From: Chitinophagaceae bacterium DXS
Lineage (GTDB): Bacteria > Bacteroidota > Bacteroidia > Chitinophagales > Chitinophagaceae
DNA: 64,000 nt
Direction: 5' to 3'
NCBI GenBank assembly: GCA_030345135.1
Contig: CP128386.1
Location: forward strand, 4,036,667-4,100,666
Under the pieces are notes generated by a model that saw only the letters and a program-made list of their open reading frames with translations, ran no database searches and was not told where the DNA came from. Of the stretch, positions 53,757 to 63,124 are shown piece by piece. Both the position numbers and the translations under genes were made by a program. How positions within the stretch are numbered: the first letter of the stretch is position 1; each line of letters starts with the position of its first letter.

Positions 53757-55289
53757 ATGAGTCAACATTTGTCCGAACAGGAAATCATCCGCCGTGAAAA
53801 GTTAGGAAAGCTGAAAGAAGCAGGCATAGATGCATATCCTGCACCTTTATATCCCGTATCACATTTTTCTGCTGATATCAAGAAGGAATTCAGTGAAGAA
53901 ACAAAAGACAATTTTGCCAGCGTTTGCGTTGCAGGCAGAATCATGAGTATCAACGACAAAGGCAAGGTTTTCTTTATAAAGATACAAGACAGCAAAGGCA
54001 TTATTCAGTTGTATGTAAAACGCGATGACATTTGCCCTGGTGAGGATAAATCTTTCTGGGATAATGTTGTAAAACATGGACTGGATCTGGGTGATATTAT
54101 CGGTTCTACGGGTTTTGTATTTATCACTAAAACAGGCGAAACATCCATACACGCGCAAACAATTACCTTGCTGACGAAATCCCTGAAACCGCTTCCTGTG
54201 GTAAAAAGAGATGAGCACGGGCACGTTTTTGATGCTGTCACTGATCCTGAGTTCCGCTATCGTCAACGTTATGCGGACCTGATCATCAACCCGGATGTGA
54301 AAGAAACATTCGTAAAAAGAACCAAACTGATCAATACCATCCGCGACTTTTTGAATGGCCAGGGTGCGATTGAGGTAGATACGCCGGTATTGCAATCTAT
54401 TCCGGGTGGTGCTGCGGCCAGACCGTTTATGACACACCATAATACGTTGGACATGCCTTTTTACCTGCGTATTGCGAATGAGCTGTACTTAAAAAGACTG
54501 ATCGTTGGTGGTTTTGACTGGGTATATGAATTCAGCCGCAACTTCCGTAATGAGGGCATGGACAGAACACATAATCCTGAGTTTACCGTGTTGGAATGGT
54601 ATACAGCTTATAAGGATTACTTCTGGATGATGGAAGTGACCGAACAATTAATTGAAAAAATTGCTCTGGCGCTGCACGGAACAACAGAAGTAAAAGTTGG
54701 CGAAACTATCATCAATTTTAAAGCGCCGTTCAAACGTCTGAGCATTTATGACGCGATAAAAGAAAACACTGGCATCGACATCAGCGAAATGAATGAAGAT
54801 GAGCTTCGCACTACCTGCAAACAACTGCATATTGAGGTAGATGCTTCAATGGGTAAAGGCAAGCTGGTCGACGCATTGTTTGGCGAGAAGGCAGAATACA
54901 AATATGTTCAACCGACATTCATTATAGACTATCCTGTTGAAATGAGCCCGCTTACCAAAAAGCACCGCAGCAAACCGGGGCTGGTTGAGCGTTTTGAGCT
55001 GATGATCAATGGAAAAGAAATTGCGAACGCCTATTCTGAGCTAAACGACCCAATCGATCAACGTGAACGTTTCGAGGAGCAGGTTCGTTTGATGGAGCGT
55101 GGCGACGATGAAGCAATGTTCATCGACTATGACTTTTTACGTGCCCTGGAATACGGTATGCCTCCTACCAGTGGTATTGGTATTGGAATTGACAGGCTTT
55201 GTATGTTGATGACCAATCAGCCTTCTATTCAGGATGTGCTGCTGTTCCCGCAAATGAGGCCGGAAAGAATGGAAGAGCAGGAAGATTAG
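53757..55289 (+). CDS. lysS: Lysine-tRNA ligase, class II
   Basis: 510 residues from the ATG at 53757, which gives MSQHLSEQEIIRREKLGKLK; a longer frame to 53700 is not family-like. The N-terminal anticodon-binding OB fold (about 55-155) contains AGRIMSINDKGKVFFIKIQD. The class II core has motif 2 FRNEGMDRTHNPEFTVLEW and motif 3 GIGIGIDRLCMLM, and ends FPQMRPE, all standard. It charges tRNA-Lys. A hairpin terminator follows. Confidence 0.98.
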   Translation: MSQHLSEQEIIRREKLGKLKEAGIDAYPAPLYPVSHFSADIKKEFSEETKDNFASVCVAGRIMSINDKGKVFFIKIQDSKGIIQLYVKRDDICPGEDKSFWDNVVKHGLDLGDIIGSTGFVFITKTGETSIHAQTITLLTKSLKPLPVVKRDEHGHVFDAVTDPEFRYRQRYADLIINPDVKETFVKRTKLINTIRDFLNGQGAIEVDTPVLQSIPGGAAARPFMTHHNTLDMPFYLRIANELYLKRLIVGGFDWVYEFSRNFRNEGMDRTHNPEFTVLEWYTAYKDYFWMMEVTEQLIEKIALALHGTTEVKVGETIINFKAPFKRLSIYDAIKENTGIDISEMNEDELRTTCKQLHIEVDASMGKGKLVDALFGEKAEYKYVQPTFIIDYPVEMSPLTKKHRSKPGLVERFELMINGKEIANAYSELNDPIDQRERFEEQVRLMERGDDEAMFIDYDFLRALEYGMPPTSGIGIGIDRLCMLMTNQPSIQDVLLFPQMRPERMEEQED

Positions 55290-55334
55290 CCGCAAAGACG
55301 CAAAGACGACAAGAAGCACAAAGAAATAAATGAC

Positions 55335-55372
55335 AAAAGCACAGAATATAAGTTTTATTCTGTGCTTTTTTT
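55335..55372. terminator. Bidirectional terminator between lysS and lptC
   Basis: Perfect 14-base-pair stem AAAAGCACAGAATA (55335-55348) with 55356-55369, loop of 7, then T-run. It begins 45 bases after the lysS stop. The same GCACAGAAT stem is used at 36702 and 30609. Confidence 0.9.
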
Positions 55373-55435
55373 ATGTTTAGTATTCGAATTCTTCTTTTTA
55401 AGAATGCTGATAGCTCAATGCTGATAGCTGAAAGC

Positions 55436-56062
55436 TTATTGAACCGGCGACGGAGCAGGCGTTTGTGCTGGCGGAGGAGGAGTACTATCGTTGTTCGATG
55501 GCAATAAGCTGTCTCCAACCAACAGGTTACCGGTGGCATTTGTAAAGCTATATTTGCTGAAATCCTGTTTTGCGGTAAGTGCAGCACCGCGCAGGTTTTC
55601 GCCGGACTTTTTATGAACATTCACCGGCTTGTCTGAGTAGAAGATTTGTTTATTTTGATCCCACCATAGTTCGTCGCAGAACAACGTATCACCCTTGACG
55701 TTGAATACAACAACACTATCACGTAAGAATACCTTATTGTCGTTTTGAAGATAGTGACCGTATTTGGCGAACAGATGACTTTCCATTTTCAGGCTGTCGT
55801 TATAAAAGATCACCTGGAGCGATTTTGGGAAAATGGTACGTGGCGTATCGTTTTGTGTCCGCAACATTTCAGGAGCAGTCAGCCGTGCTTTCATAACACC
55901 GCCTTCACTCATATAACTTTCGATTTGTACGCCTTCTTCAACACCTGTTCTTTTCTTGCCCAGATCCTGTACTTCTTCGATTTTATTCTCACAGGAAAAT
56001 AACAGCAGCGCCGGAAGCAGTATTGCCCATTTCTTATTTATGCGTAAAAAGCGTTGTATCAT
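55436..56062 (-). CDS. lptC: LPS export protein LptC, lipoprotein form
   Basis: 208 residues from the ATG at 56060-56062, giving a lipoprotein signal MIQRFLRINKKWAILLPALL and FSC with Cys24; a frame to 56119 is less likely. The mature part is the LptC beta-jellyroll (VQIESYMSEGGVMKARLTAP E, HYLQNDNKVFLRDSVVVFNV, GDTLFCDELWWDQNKQIFYS DKPVNV), and a proline-rich tail follows residue ~190. LptC passes lipopolysaccharide from LptBFG to LptA in the periplasm. Bacteroidota LptC is commonly a lipoprotein. Confidence 0.88.
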   Translation of the reverse strand: MIQRFLRINKKWAILLPALLLFSCENKIEEVQDLGKKRTGVEEGVQIESYMSEGGVMKARLTAPEMLRTQNDTPRTIFPKSLQVIFYNDSLKMESHLFAKYGHYLQNDNKVFLRDSVVVFNVKGDTLFCDELWWDQNKQIFYSDKPVNVHKKSGENLRGAALTAKQDFSKYSFTNATGNLLVGDSLLPSNNDSTPPPPAQTPAPSPVQ

Positions 56063-56580
56063 AAATTCTGTGAAATAAAATCGGCCCAAAGATAAGTGAA
56101 GAAACGTGTAAGCCGGCACCCCCTGAACGTTGCAAATGTCATTTTAACAGGAGCTCTAAGCATTCGGCTATCAGCTATCAGCCTTGAGCCATCAGCTATG
56201 AGCTATCAGCTTTGGATTTTGATCTCAATCTGCCTAATTATCAGTTTCATTCTTTCGTGTAGCTTTTGCTTTCGCCCCTTCAGGGCTTGATCGATATTGT
56301 GTCTTTTACCCAGGGCGTTGCCCTGGGCTAATGCTCTAAGGCCTTCAGCCTTAGCCGGGTAAGGATTAAGTTTACCCTTCTAATAGTGTAAAATTTCTTA
56401 GCTAACTTACAAGGTGCAATTCTTGGACACCTCACACCTCACACCTCACACCTCACACCTCACACCTCACAACTCACATTTCACATTTCACACCTCACAC
56501 TCACACCTCATGCCTCATGCCTCATGCCTCACACCTTATGCCTAAAACCTGATACCTGACACCCAGCTCATAGTCCACAG
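56063..56580. repeat. Gap with three repeat families and a 7-bp microsatellite
   Basis: No gene is seen. 56165-56212 holds CAGCTATCAGC words; 56270-56350 has palindromic GCCCCTTCAGGGC and CCCAGGGCGTTGCCCTGGG and an AAGGCCTTCAGCCTT word; 56427-56540 is a run of CCTCACA units (7-base period) shading into CCTCATG units. Similar CCTGATACC words continue to 56567. Confidence 0.75.
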
Positions 56581-57309
56581 CTACTTATTCTCCTCACTAA
56601 TCGCATACAATCCCTTATAAATCAGATATGGATCGAAAATGATCTCTGATTTAAGATGCGGTTTAAAGAAATGCATATCACCTCCGGTGAGGAATACCTT
56701 AAGATTGGCATATTTGGCCAGGTACTCGTCAATAATGCCGTCAATTTCTTTGCTCATGCCCAATATTACGCCACTGAGCATGTTTGTGCGGGTATCATAG
56801 CCAATCAGGGGAAAATTGCCGTCAGGTTTTATCAAAGGCAACCTGGCGGTAAACTCGTGCATGGAGCGGAAACGCATTTCAAGGCCGGGTGATATTCCTC
56901 CGCCTAAAAATTCGTGACGCTTATTAACAAAATTGAAGGTAATACATGAGCCCAAACCAACCACGAGGCAATGATTTTCAGGAAATTCATGCATGGCACC
57001 AACAACCAGCCCCAGCCTGTCGGCACCAATTGTTTCTGGCTTTCCAACAGGTGTTTTAACAGGTAACCGGCTCAGGTGATTGAGCCTGTGAAAATCGGAA
57101 TGCTGTTGTAAAAGCTCATCCAAGGCCTGATTGTGATTAATTACAGAAGATAGCAGGGTTCTTATTGGCTTGTATTCCCCTATCAACTCCAGAATGGTGT
57201 CGTTACTATCATCTTTCAATACAAGTACATCGGTCAATTCTCCGTTGGTAAATACGGCGCACTTTAAGCGGGTGTTTCCAAAGTCAAAGCAAAGGGTGGT
57301 CTGCATCAT
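56581..57309 (-). CDS. coaX: Type III pantothenate kinase
   Basis: 242 residues (two adjacent ATGs at 57309 and 57306). CoaX phosphorylates pantothenate in the first step of coenzyme A synthesis. Visible motifs: the phosphate loop FDFGNTRLK near 8-16, IGADRLGLVVGAMHEF near 93, LGSCITFNFV near 118, FLGGGISPGLEMR near 133, and FLTGGDMHFF near the C-terminus. All fit the type III enzyme. Its start overlaps the LON-domain gene by one base (TAATG), indicating cotranscription. Confidence 0.95.
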   Translation of the reverse strand: MMQTTLCFDFGNTRLKCAVFTNGELTDVLVLKDDSNDTILELIGEYKPIRTLLSSVINHNQALDELLQQHSDFHRLNHLSRLPVKTPVGKPETIGADRLGLVVGAMHEFPENHCLVVGLGSCITFNFVNKRHEFLGGGISPGLEMRFRSMHEFTARLPLIKPDGNFPLIGYDTRTNMLSGVILGMSKEIDGIIDEYLAKYANLKVFLTGGDMHFFKPHLKSEIIFDPYLIYKGLYAISEENK

Positions 57310-57950
57310 TAAAGATCTAAATTAAAACCTTTCAGTTCCCTGAAATGTCCGTTAAGCTGAATTTTTTCTTTTAGTTTATCTATGCCGCCTGCAATGGGTA
57401 TTATCTTATTCAGATGGCGTTTTAAGTATTCCAGGCGCTGATCTTCCTGCAACAGTCCAAGCAACTCATATTCTTCGTGTAAGGAAAGTCCTGCGTGATG
57501 GGCTATATCATAACTTACCAGCTCGTCATCATTCTTTTTAAAATCTTTGGTCACTTTCAGCAAGCGGTGTAATTCGCGAATGCCTGCAATAATGCGGCGC
57601 ATCATGTTAATATTCCTCTCGTCAATTGTGTCCGGATAGTTCACAATCGCGCCGTCATATAACTTGTTGGGAACAGAACGTATAATCTCCAGTATTTTGA
57701 ACATGCGAATTCCCTCTGTGCGTATATCCATACGACCATCTTCATAAACTTCGGCAATCTCTTTGATCTGTACCAACGTACCCAATTCTTTAACATGACT
57801 GTCAATAACAGCAGGAATGCCAAAAGATTTTTTTTCAGTAAAACATTCGTTCACCAATTGTTTATAGCGCTCCTCAAAAATATGCAGGTTAAGTTGCTCC
57901 CCGGGATACACCACAATATTCAACGGAAATATGGGAATGAAATTAATCAT
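57309..57950 (-). CDS. LON substrate-binding domain protein
   Basis: 213 residues from the ATG at 57948-57950, giving MINFIPIFPLNIVVYPGEQL NLHIFEERY, the standard start of the LON N-terminal domain; the 29-codon extension upstream is rejected. The beta-rich domain spans about 1-115 and a helical part follows. It has no protease or ATPase domain, so it is a stand-alone LON domain protein, which is common in bacteria; role unknown. It is translationally coupled to coaX. Confidence 0.85.
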   Translation of the reverse strand: MINFIPIFPLNIVVYPGEQLNLHIFEERYKQLVNECFTEKKSFGIPAVIDSHVKELGTLVQIKEIAEVYEDGRMDIRTEGIRMFKILEIIRSVPNKLYDGAIVNYPDTIDERNINMMRRIIAGIRELHRLLKVTKDFKKNDDELVSYDIAHHAGLSLHEEYELLGLLQEDQRLEYLKRHLNKIIPIAGGIDKLKEKIQLNGHFRELKGFNLDL

Positions 57951-58054
57951 GCTAAACCTGGTATGGATGACAGAATAATAGTTATAGCTACAGCAAATTC
58001 CATGCTTTCTTAGTGCAAACTTATTGATATTAGCCAAATGAGAGAATGCCCGTT

Positions 58055-58092
58055 TTTAAAAAATAAGAAGCCCAACTTTATCGTAGGGCTTC
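58055..58092 (-). terminator. Terminator of the minus-strand lipoprotein gene
   Basis: GAAGCCC (58067-58073) pairs with GGGCTTC (58086-58092) with a 12-base loop; read on the minus strand it is followed by TTATTTTTTAAAAA. It lies 22 bases beyond the stop of the downstream frame. Confidence 0.7.
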
Positions 58093-58113
58093 GGTTGACA
58101 AATCCGTTTAACA

Positions 58114-59126
58114 CTACCACAGAGGATAGCCTGTATTATACCATTCATTAGACGTAACGTCACCTTCGACATGTTGATAAATCGTACCATTTAAGTCAAG
58201 CGTCCACATTGGTGTAGGTTGCGACGGAGATGTGATCCCACTTCCGTTATATTGGGCAAGCAGCAGGGTATAGTCTCCGCTTTGGGTAATGCCTGTATTA
58301 AGATTTATTTCAGGACCAACTTGATAGCCACCTGAACCAAAATTCACTGTCGCCGCCCCCTGTAGTGAAGTTCTAATCTCCCTCCTTTCTCCTGCAGGTT
58401 GCCGTTTCTACCCTTCCATTCTAACTTAATTCTTAAATATATATACGAACGCCATACAATAGCCGGACCAGCGGGATAATTGCCCTCGTAGTAGGTGATG
58501 ATTTCATGCACATATTTTCTGTCACCATTCATAGTCCTTCCCTGGTAATTAATTTGAAAAAAAGTTTTCTGATGTCGAGCGTCAAGGGCGTTGGAAAGAG
58601 AGAAACTGGTTCTCTCATTATCACTTGACTTTTTTTGAACGAGAGAGCTTCCGGCAGGCACACAATCTTTGATCAAATCTGGATTTTCTTTTAATTTACT
58701 CAGCATTGACTCAGATTGTTTGGAAATAAAGTACTTTTTCCCGCGACTATACCAAACAATATAATCACCGATTTGAACTTCACCATCCTGATTAATCACA
58801 AACAAAAAAGGCAAGGGAAAATTAAATTGCTTTAAATCTTCAATTTCTTCAGAAATCTCAACATCATCATCAGACTGGCTTCTAAGATAAAGCGACTTAA
58901 ACCCACTCGTATCGCCGGCAGCGGCAAGTTCATCTGCGGATTTCGACATTCGAGCTTCCACATATTCATAGAATGCACGTTCGTCGGAAAACACCAATCT
59001 TCCGTTAATCAGTTGAGGAGCATCACGTTCTTGACTGGAAATTTCGTTCGCAGGTGCTGTTGCTTTCTTACTGCAGGAAAAACTTGTGAATGCTGCAAGC
59101 AAACTCAACAAAAAAATTCGTTTCAT
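58114..59126 (-). pseudogene. Hypothetical lipoprotein, probably split by a frameshift
   Basis: Two overlapping frames on the minus strand: 58344-59126 (260 residues, lipoprotein signal ending SFSC with Cys18) and 58114-58347 (77 residues, GTG start, overlap GTGA). The second frame is open back to a TAG 26 codons upstream and reads without a break into residues such as EIRTSLQGAATVNFGSGG, while the first ends in a basic, unlike tail (GGRLELHYRGRRQ). Joined near bases 58370-58385, where GAAAGGAGGGAG lies, they would give one ~335-residue beta-rich protein. No domain is recognised in it. A sequencing error, a real mutation or two coupled genes are all possible. Confidence 0.55.
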
Positions 59127-59267
59127 AAATAGAGTTTAATGTTCAAACTCAAAAATGAGAGAATGTAATAGTTTAAACACTGACTTTAATCAACTTAGTT
59201 TTTCATTTTCAGTTAGTAAAAAGATTTATTTTACGCTGTTTTTCTAACGCTAATCGATAATAACACC

Positions 59268-60143
59268 ATGAAGATCAGTGGCTTTACCATTATTAAAAAT
59301 GCCGTGATAAATGACTATCCTATTGTAGAAGCCATTACTTCCATACTTCCGGTTGTAGATGAGATGATTGTGCTGGTTGGAGACTGCGATGATGATACAG
59401 AAGAACTGGTAAGAAGCATTAATAGCAATAAGATCAAGATACATCACTCAGTTTGGGATCAAAGTCTTCGCCACGGCGGAAAAGTTCTTGCAGTAGAAAC
59501 AGATAAGGCTTTTCAATTAATAGATCCGGCCAGCGACTGGGCATTTTACATTCAGGCTGATGAAGTGGTGCATGAACAATATTATCCTGCAATAATAGAA
59601 GCGTGCAAAAAATATAAAGATGATATGCGTGTGCAGGGACTTCTTTTTAAATACCTGCATTTTTATGGCACCTACGATTATGTTGGTGATAGCAGAAAAT
59701 GGTATAACCGCGAAATAAGGATCATACGGAATAATAAAGCTATTACAGCTTACCGCGATGCGCAAGGTTTTAGAATTGGCACAACCAAACTGCCTGTAAA
59801 ACCAATTGATGCATACGTGTATCATTACGGATGGGTGAAAAGTCCCAAACTAATGAAGCAGAAAATGAAAAATGTGAGTCGTTTTTGGAATGATGATACA
59901 GATGAATGGCAACAATTCCTTGCATCTGAAGATGTGTTCAATTACGATGATTTTGATTCACTGCAAAAATTCACGGCAACTCACCCTTCGGTAATGCAAA
60001 AAAGAGTGGCTGAACAGAACTGGCGTCTGAATATAGATATCTCAAAAAAACATTTCGACCTGAAGGACCGGTTTCTTTATTGGTTTGAAAGAAAAACAGG
60101 CATTCGTCCTTTCGATTTTAAAAACTATACCATTGTAAAATAA
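59268..60143 (+). CDS. Family 2-type glycosyltransferase
   Basis: 291 residues. The start MKISGFTIIKNAVINDYPIV EA and IVLVGDCDDDTEELVRSI fit a GT-A domain, and WAFYIQADEVVHEQY near 86-100 contains the metal-binding acidic residues (ADE in place of DxD). The C-terminal half (KWYNREIRIIRNN, VYHYGWVKSPKLMKQKM) is typical of the subgroup found in polysaccharide loci. Probably cytoplasmic face of the inner membrane, adding a sugar to a surface glycan. Donor and acceptor are unknown. It heads the right-hand glycan cluster. Confidence 0.85.
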   Translation: MKISGFTIIKNAVINDYPIVEAITSILPVVDEMIVLVGDCDDDTEELVRSINSNKIKIHHSVWDQSLRHGGKVLAVETDKAFQLIDPASDWAFYIQADEVVHEQYYPAIIEACKKYKDDMRVQGLLFKYLHFYGTYDYVGDSRKWYNREIRIIRNNKAITAYRDAQGFRIGTTKLPVKPIDAYVYHYGWVKSPKLMKQKMKNVSRFWNDDTDEWQQFLASEDVFNYDDFDSLQKFTATHPSVMQKRVAEQNWRLNIDISKKHFDLKDRFLYWFERKTGIRPFDFKNYTIVK

Positions 60144-60212
60144 CGGATTAACTTTTGCTAAACCACCGTGTGTATAACAATCACTTTTGCAATGCATGCT
60201 TATTTTTGCTAA

Positions 60213-61145
60213 ATGGATAATCATCAGTTGATAAAAGAAATAGCAACGGGAAACTTTCGTGCGCTGGCAAGAGGCATTTCCCTTGTTGAAAATGAAGCTG
60301 ATGGTTACGAAGTGCTAATGTCAGACGTGTCTTCCTATTACAACAATGTTATTGGCGTTACCGGCCCTCCCGGTGCAGGAAAAAGCACACTTGTTGATTG
60401 CATGATAAAAGAAATTATTACAGAAAGTAAGAAAGTGGGTGTGATCTGCGTTGATCCTTCGTCACCTTTTAACAAAGGCGCGATTCTCGGCGACAGAATA
60501 AGAATGAGTCAGTGGTATAATCACCCGAATGTTTTTATACGCTCGCTTTCTTCAAGGGGAAGTATGGGCGGGCTTCATCCGAAGATTATTGAGATAACAG
60601 ATTTGATGAATGCCGCCGGTTTCGATTATATTATTATTGAAACCATTGGTGTTGGGCAAACAGAAATTGAAATTGCTGGTCTTGCCAATATCACATTGGT
60701 TGTTGTTGTGCCTGAAAGCGGCGACAGTATTCAGACAATGAAATCAGGCCTGATGGAAATAGCTGATATTTTTGTGCTGAATAAATATGACAGACCCGGT
60801 GCCGATGAATATTTGCGTAACTTGTATGACACATTGAACCTGGAGGATAACAGGAGTATTCCGGTTATAAAAACTATTGCAGAACAAGGTTTCGGCGTAG
60901 ATGCTTTATACCAGTCCATTCAGCACATACTGGAAAATAATCCTGCACTGGATAAAAAATATTGGCTGCTCACGGAAAAAGCCTATCACCTTATCCAGGC
61001 CAACAAAATGGCAGGAATAAAAAAAGGAGAGATTTTTGAAGAAATAAGCCGGTATATCGCCGGGCACAATCAGTTTAATTTGTATCAGTTTATAAAACCA
61101 TATATCCAACAGCCCGGCGCTGCAAATTATAAAGCTACACGATGA
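60213..61145 (+). CDS. meaB: Methylmalonyl-CoA mutase-associated GTPase MeaB
   Basis: 310 residues, usual length. Walker A GPPGAGKST at 51-59, VDPSSPF near 77, the DRIRM segment near 92, the switch region ETIGVGQTE near 147, and NKYD near 191 (GTP guanine specificity). MeaB protects and reactivates B12-dependent methylmalonyl-CoA mutase. The mutase genes are not in the window. Its stop overlaps the start of the GT9 gene (ATGA at 61142-61145), so it is coupled to a glycosyltransferase that has no obvious link in function. Confidence 0.95.
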   Translation: MDNHQLIKEIATGNFRALARGISLVENEADGYEVLMSDVSSYYNNVIGVTGPPGAGKSTLVDCMIKEIITESKKVGVICVDPSSPFNKGAILGDRIRMSQWYNHPNVFIRSLSSRGSMGGLHPKIIEITDLMNAAGFDYIIIETIGVGQTEIEIAGLANITLVVVVPESGDSIQTMKSGLMEIADIFVLNKYDRPGADEYLRNLYDTLNLEDNRSIPVIKTIAEQGFGVDALYQSIQHILENNPALDKKYWLLTEKAYHLIQANKMAGIKKGEIFEEISRYIAGHNQFNLYQFIKPYIQQPGAANYKATR

Positions 61146-62179
61146 AGAACATTCCGGACAATATTTTGATAAGCAGAACCGACAGCATTGGCGATGTGGT
61201 ACTCACATTACCGGTGGCTGCAGTTTTGAAAAAGCACTTTCCGGAAATGAAGATTGGCTTTATCGGAAAAAAATATACAAAGCCGGTTATTGAATCCTGC
61301 ACGTATGTTGATGAGTTTATTGATGCGGAAGATTTCCTGACCAGGGAAGTAACTATCTGCGGAAAGAAGCCACAGGCTATTTTACATGTTTTCCCCACAA
61401 CCGGAATTGCAGAAAGAGCGAAGGCTCTGAAGATACCATTGAGAATTGGCACCCGCAACCGCCTGTACCATTGGTATACATGCAACGAGTTGGTGCGTTT
61501 AAGCAGAAAAAAATCAGATCTTCATGAGAGCCAGCTTAATCTTAAACTGCTGGAATTTTTTGGCATCAACAAAACATATAGCCTTGATGAAATAAGCGAG
61601 CTGTTTGGAATGAATAAACTTGAAACATTACATCCATCATTTAAGGCATTGATCGATCCTTCGAAATACAATCTTATTCTGCATCCTAAATCGCAGGGAA
61701 GCGCAAGGGAGTGGGGACTGCACAATTTTGCCACACTCATTAAGATTCTCGATCCTTCCAAATTCAACATATTTGTTTCAGGCACTGCAAAAGAACGGGC
61801 TTTGCTTGATCCTCTTTTTAACGAGGCCGGCGATTTGTTTACTGATCTGACTGGTAAAATGGATCTGTCACAGTTCATTCCTTTTATAAAAGCATGCGAC
61901 GGATTAATTGCCAACAGCACGGGCCCCTTGCACATCTGCGCAGCAGTTGGACGTGAAGCCATCGGTATATATCCACCGATGCGACCGATACATCCGGGCC
62001 GATGGGCACCGGTCGGAAAACATGTTCATGTGTTTGTAGAACACAAGTTTTGTGACGATTGCAAAAAAACAAAGCATGTTTGTCATTGCATGTTAGGTAT
62101 TCGTCCTGATAGCGTCAGGGCTATGCTCGAATTTTCATACGGTAACAAGCAACTAAAAAAAGAAACGGTAAAAGCCTGA
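61142..62179 (+). CDS. Glycosyltransferase family 9 (heptosyltransferase-like)
   Basis: 345 residues. GT9 features: ILISRTDSIGDVVLTLPVAA near 8-27, ILHPKSQGSAREWGLHNFAT near 180-199 (nucleotide-binding region), and CDGLIANSTGPLHICAAVGR near 258-277. The C-terminus has a cysteine cluster (FCDDCKKTKHVCHCMLGI) as in other LPS heptosyltransferase-like proteins. It should add heptose or another sugar to the LPS core or a similar lipid-linked glycan. It overlaps meaB by four bases. Confidence 0.9.
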   Translation: MKNIPDNILISRTDSIGDVVLTLPVAAVLKKHFPEMKIGFIGKKYTKPVIESCTYVDEFIDAEDFLTREVTICGKKPQAILHVFPTTGIAERAKALKIPLRIGTRNRLYHWYTCNELVRLSRKKSDLHESQLNLKLLEFFGINKTYSLDEISELFGMNKLETLHPSFKALIDPSKYNLILHPKSQGSAREWGLHNFATLIKILDPSKFNIFVSGTAKERALLDPLFNEAGDLFTDLTGKMDLSQFIPFIKACDGLIANSTGPLHICAAVGREAIGIYPPMRPIHPGRWAPVGKHVHVFVEHKFCDDCKKTKHVCHCMLGIRPDSVRAMLEFSYGNKQLKKETVKA

Positions 62180-62319
62180 TTTGGCACTTCGTATTTATTG
62201 TTAGCACAGCTTTAAAATTAGCTTAAAAAAACATCACAAATAATATATCATTATTGTGTACTGCCAAGGGAGGGCTATGGAGTTTTTTCCCTTAATTTGC
62301 TCCCCTAAAAGATAACATA

Positions 62320-63117
62320 ATGCCGACAAACGGATACAAACGATACTTTAAACTATTCAGGAATATTCAGAACCCGGGCGTTTATCTGCGCAATAAGGTT
62401 GCCAAATCTGAGTGGCCGTTGCATTTTGTTACAAAGCCAAATGCCATCGAACTAAGCGTCCCCTCAAACCTTTTTCTGGTGTTCAAGGAAATTTTCATGA
62501 GCGATGTTTATGATATTGAAGACCTGATAAAATTATTGCCTTCTGAACCCGTAGTAGTTGACATTGGCGCCAACGTGGGTTTTTTTGATTTTATACTGTT
62601 GTCTAAAATAAAGAAGGCCAGGATATTTGCTTATGAACCAATGCCGGCTAATGTCGGGCTTATGAATAAAACAATCAGTCAAAATAATTTGCAGGGATAT
62701 ATCTCTCTTCATCAAATGGCTGTAACTGGTAAGCCTAAGGACAATATCGAGTTGTTTGTTGAAGACGCCAGTGATAATACAGTTATAGCATCCGTGTTCG
62801 AAAACTTTAATGATGTGAACACAAAAAAAATATCTGTTCCCTGCATTTCGTATGAACAGATAGTAACAGAAAATAAGCTTGGCCTGATAGATGTACTGAA
62901 AGTGGATTGTGAAGGAAGTGAGTTTGACATTTTTTATAACACACCTCCCGAATTGATCAAACTTGCAAAAGTTATTTCGGTGGAAATTCATGATCTGGAT
63001 AGCGACAAAAACAATATTAACTACTTCAACAATTTTATTCAATCGCTGGGATATACAACCACACACACACAAATCAACGGATTTTGCCATGCATTAACTG
63101 CAATAAAACAATCCTGA
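62320..63117 (+). CDS. FkbM family methyltransferase
   Basis: 265 residues. The SAM-binding domain covers about 70-220: VVDIGANVGFFDFILLSK (loop with the GxNxGF motif), IFAYEPMPANVGLMNKTI, VLKVDCEGSEFDIFYN, and VISVEIHDLD. FkbM proteins O-methylate sugars or other hydroxyl groups; its place between glycosyltransferases suggests methylation of a surface glycan. The gap of 140 bases upstream has a TTAATTTG word near 62294-62301, a near match to a -7 element. Confidence 0.9.
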   Translation: MPTNGYKRYFKLFRNIQNPGVYLRNKVAKSEWPLHFVTKPNAIELSVPSNLFLVFKEIFMSDVYDIEDLIKLLPSEPVVVDIGANVGFFDFILLSKIKKARIFAYEPMPANVGLMNKTISQNNLQGYISLHQMAVTGKPKDNIELFVEDASDNTVIASVFENFNDVNTKKISVPCISYEQIVTENKLGLIDVLKVDCEGSEFDIFYNTPPELIKLAKVISVEIHDLDSDKNNINYFNNFIQSLGYTTTHTQINGFCHALTAIKQS

Positions 63118-63124
63118 TTTGCAG

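Noticed and set aside
56270-56350. tRNA or structured RNA at the GCCCTTCAGGGC / CCCAGGGCGTTGCCCTGGG words
   Set aside because: The hairpins are short and independent, with no cloverleaf, T-loop sequence or CCA end.
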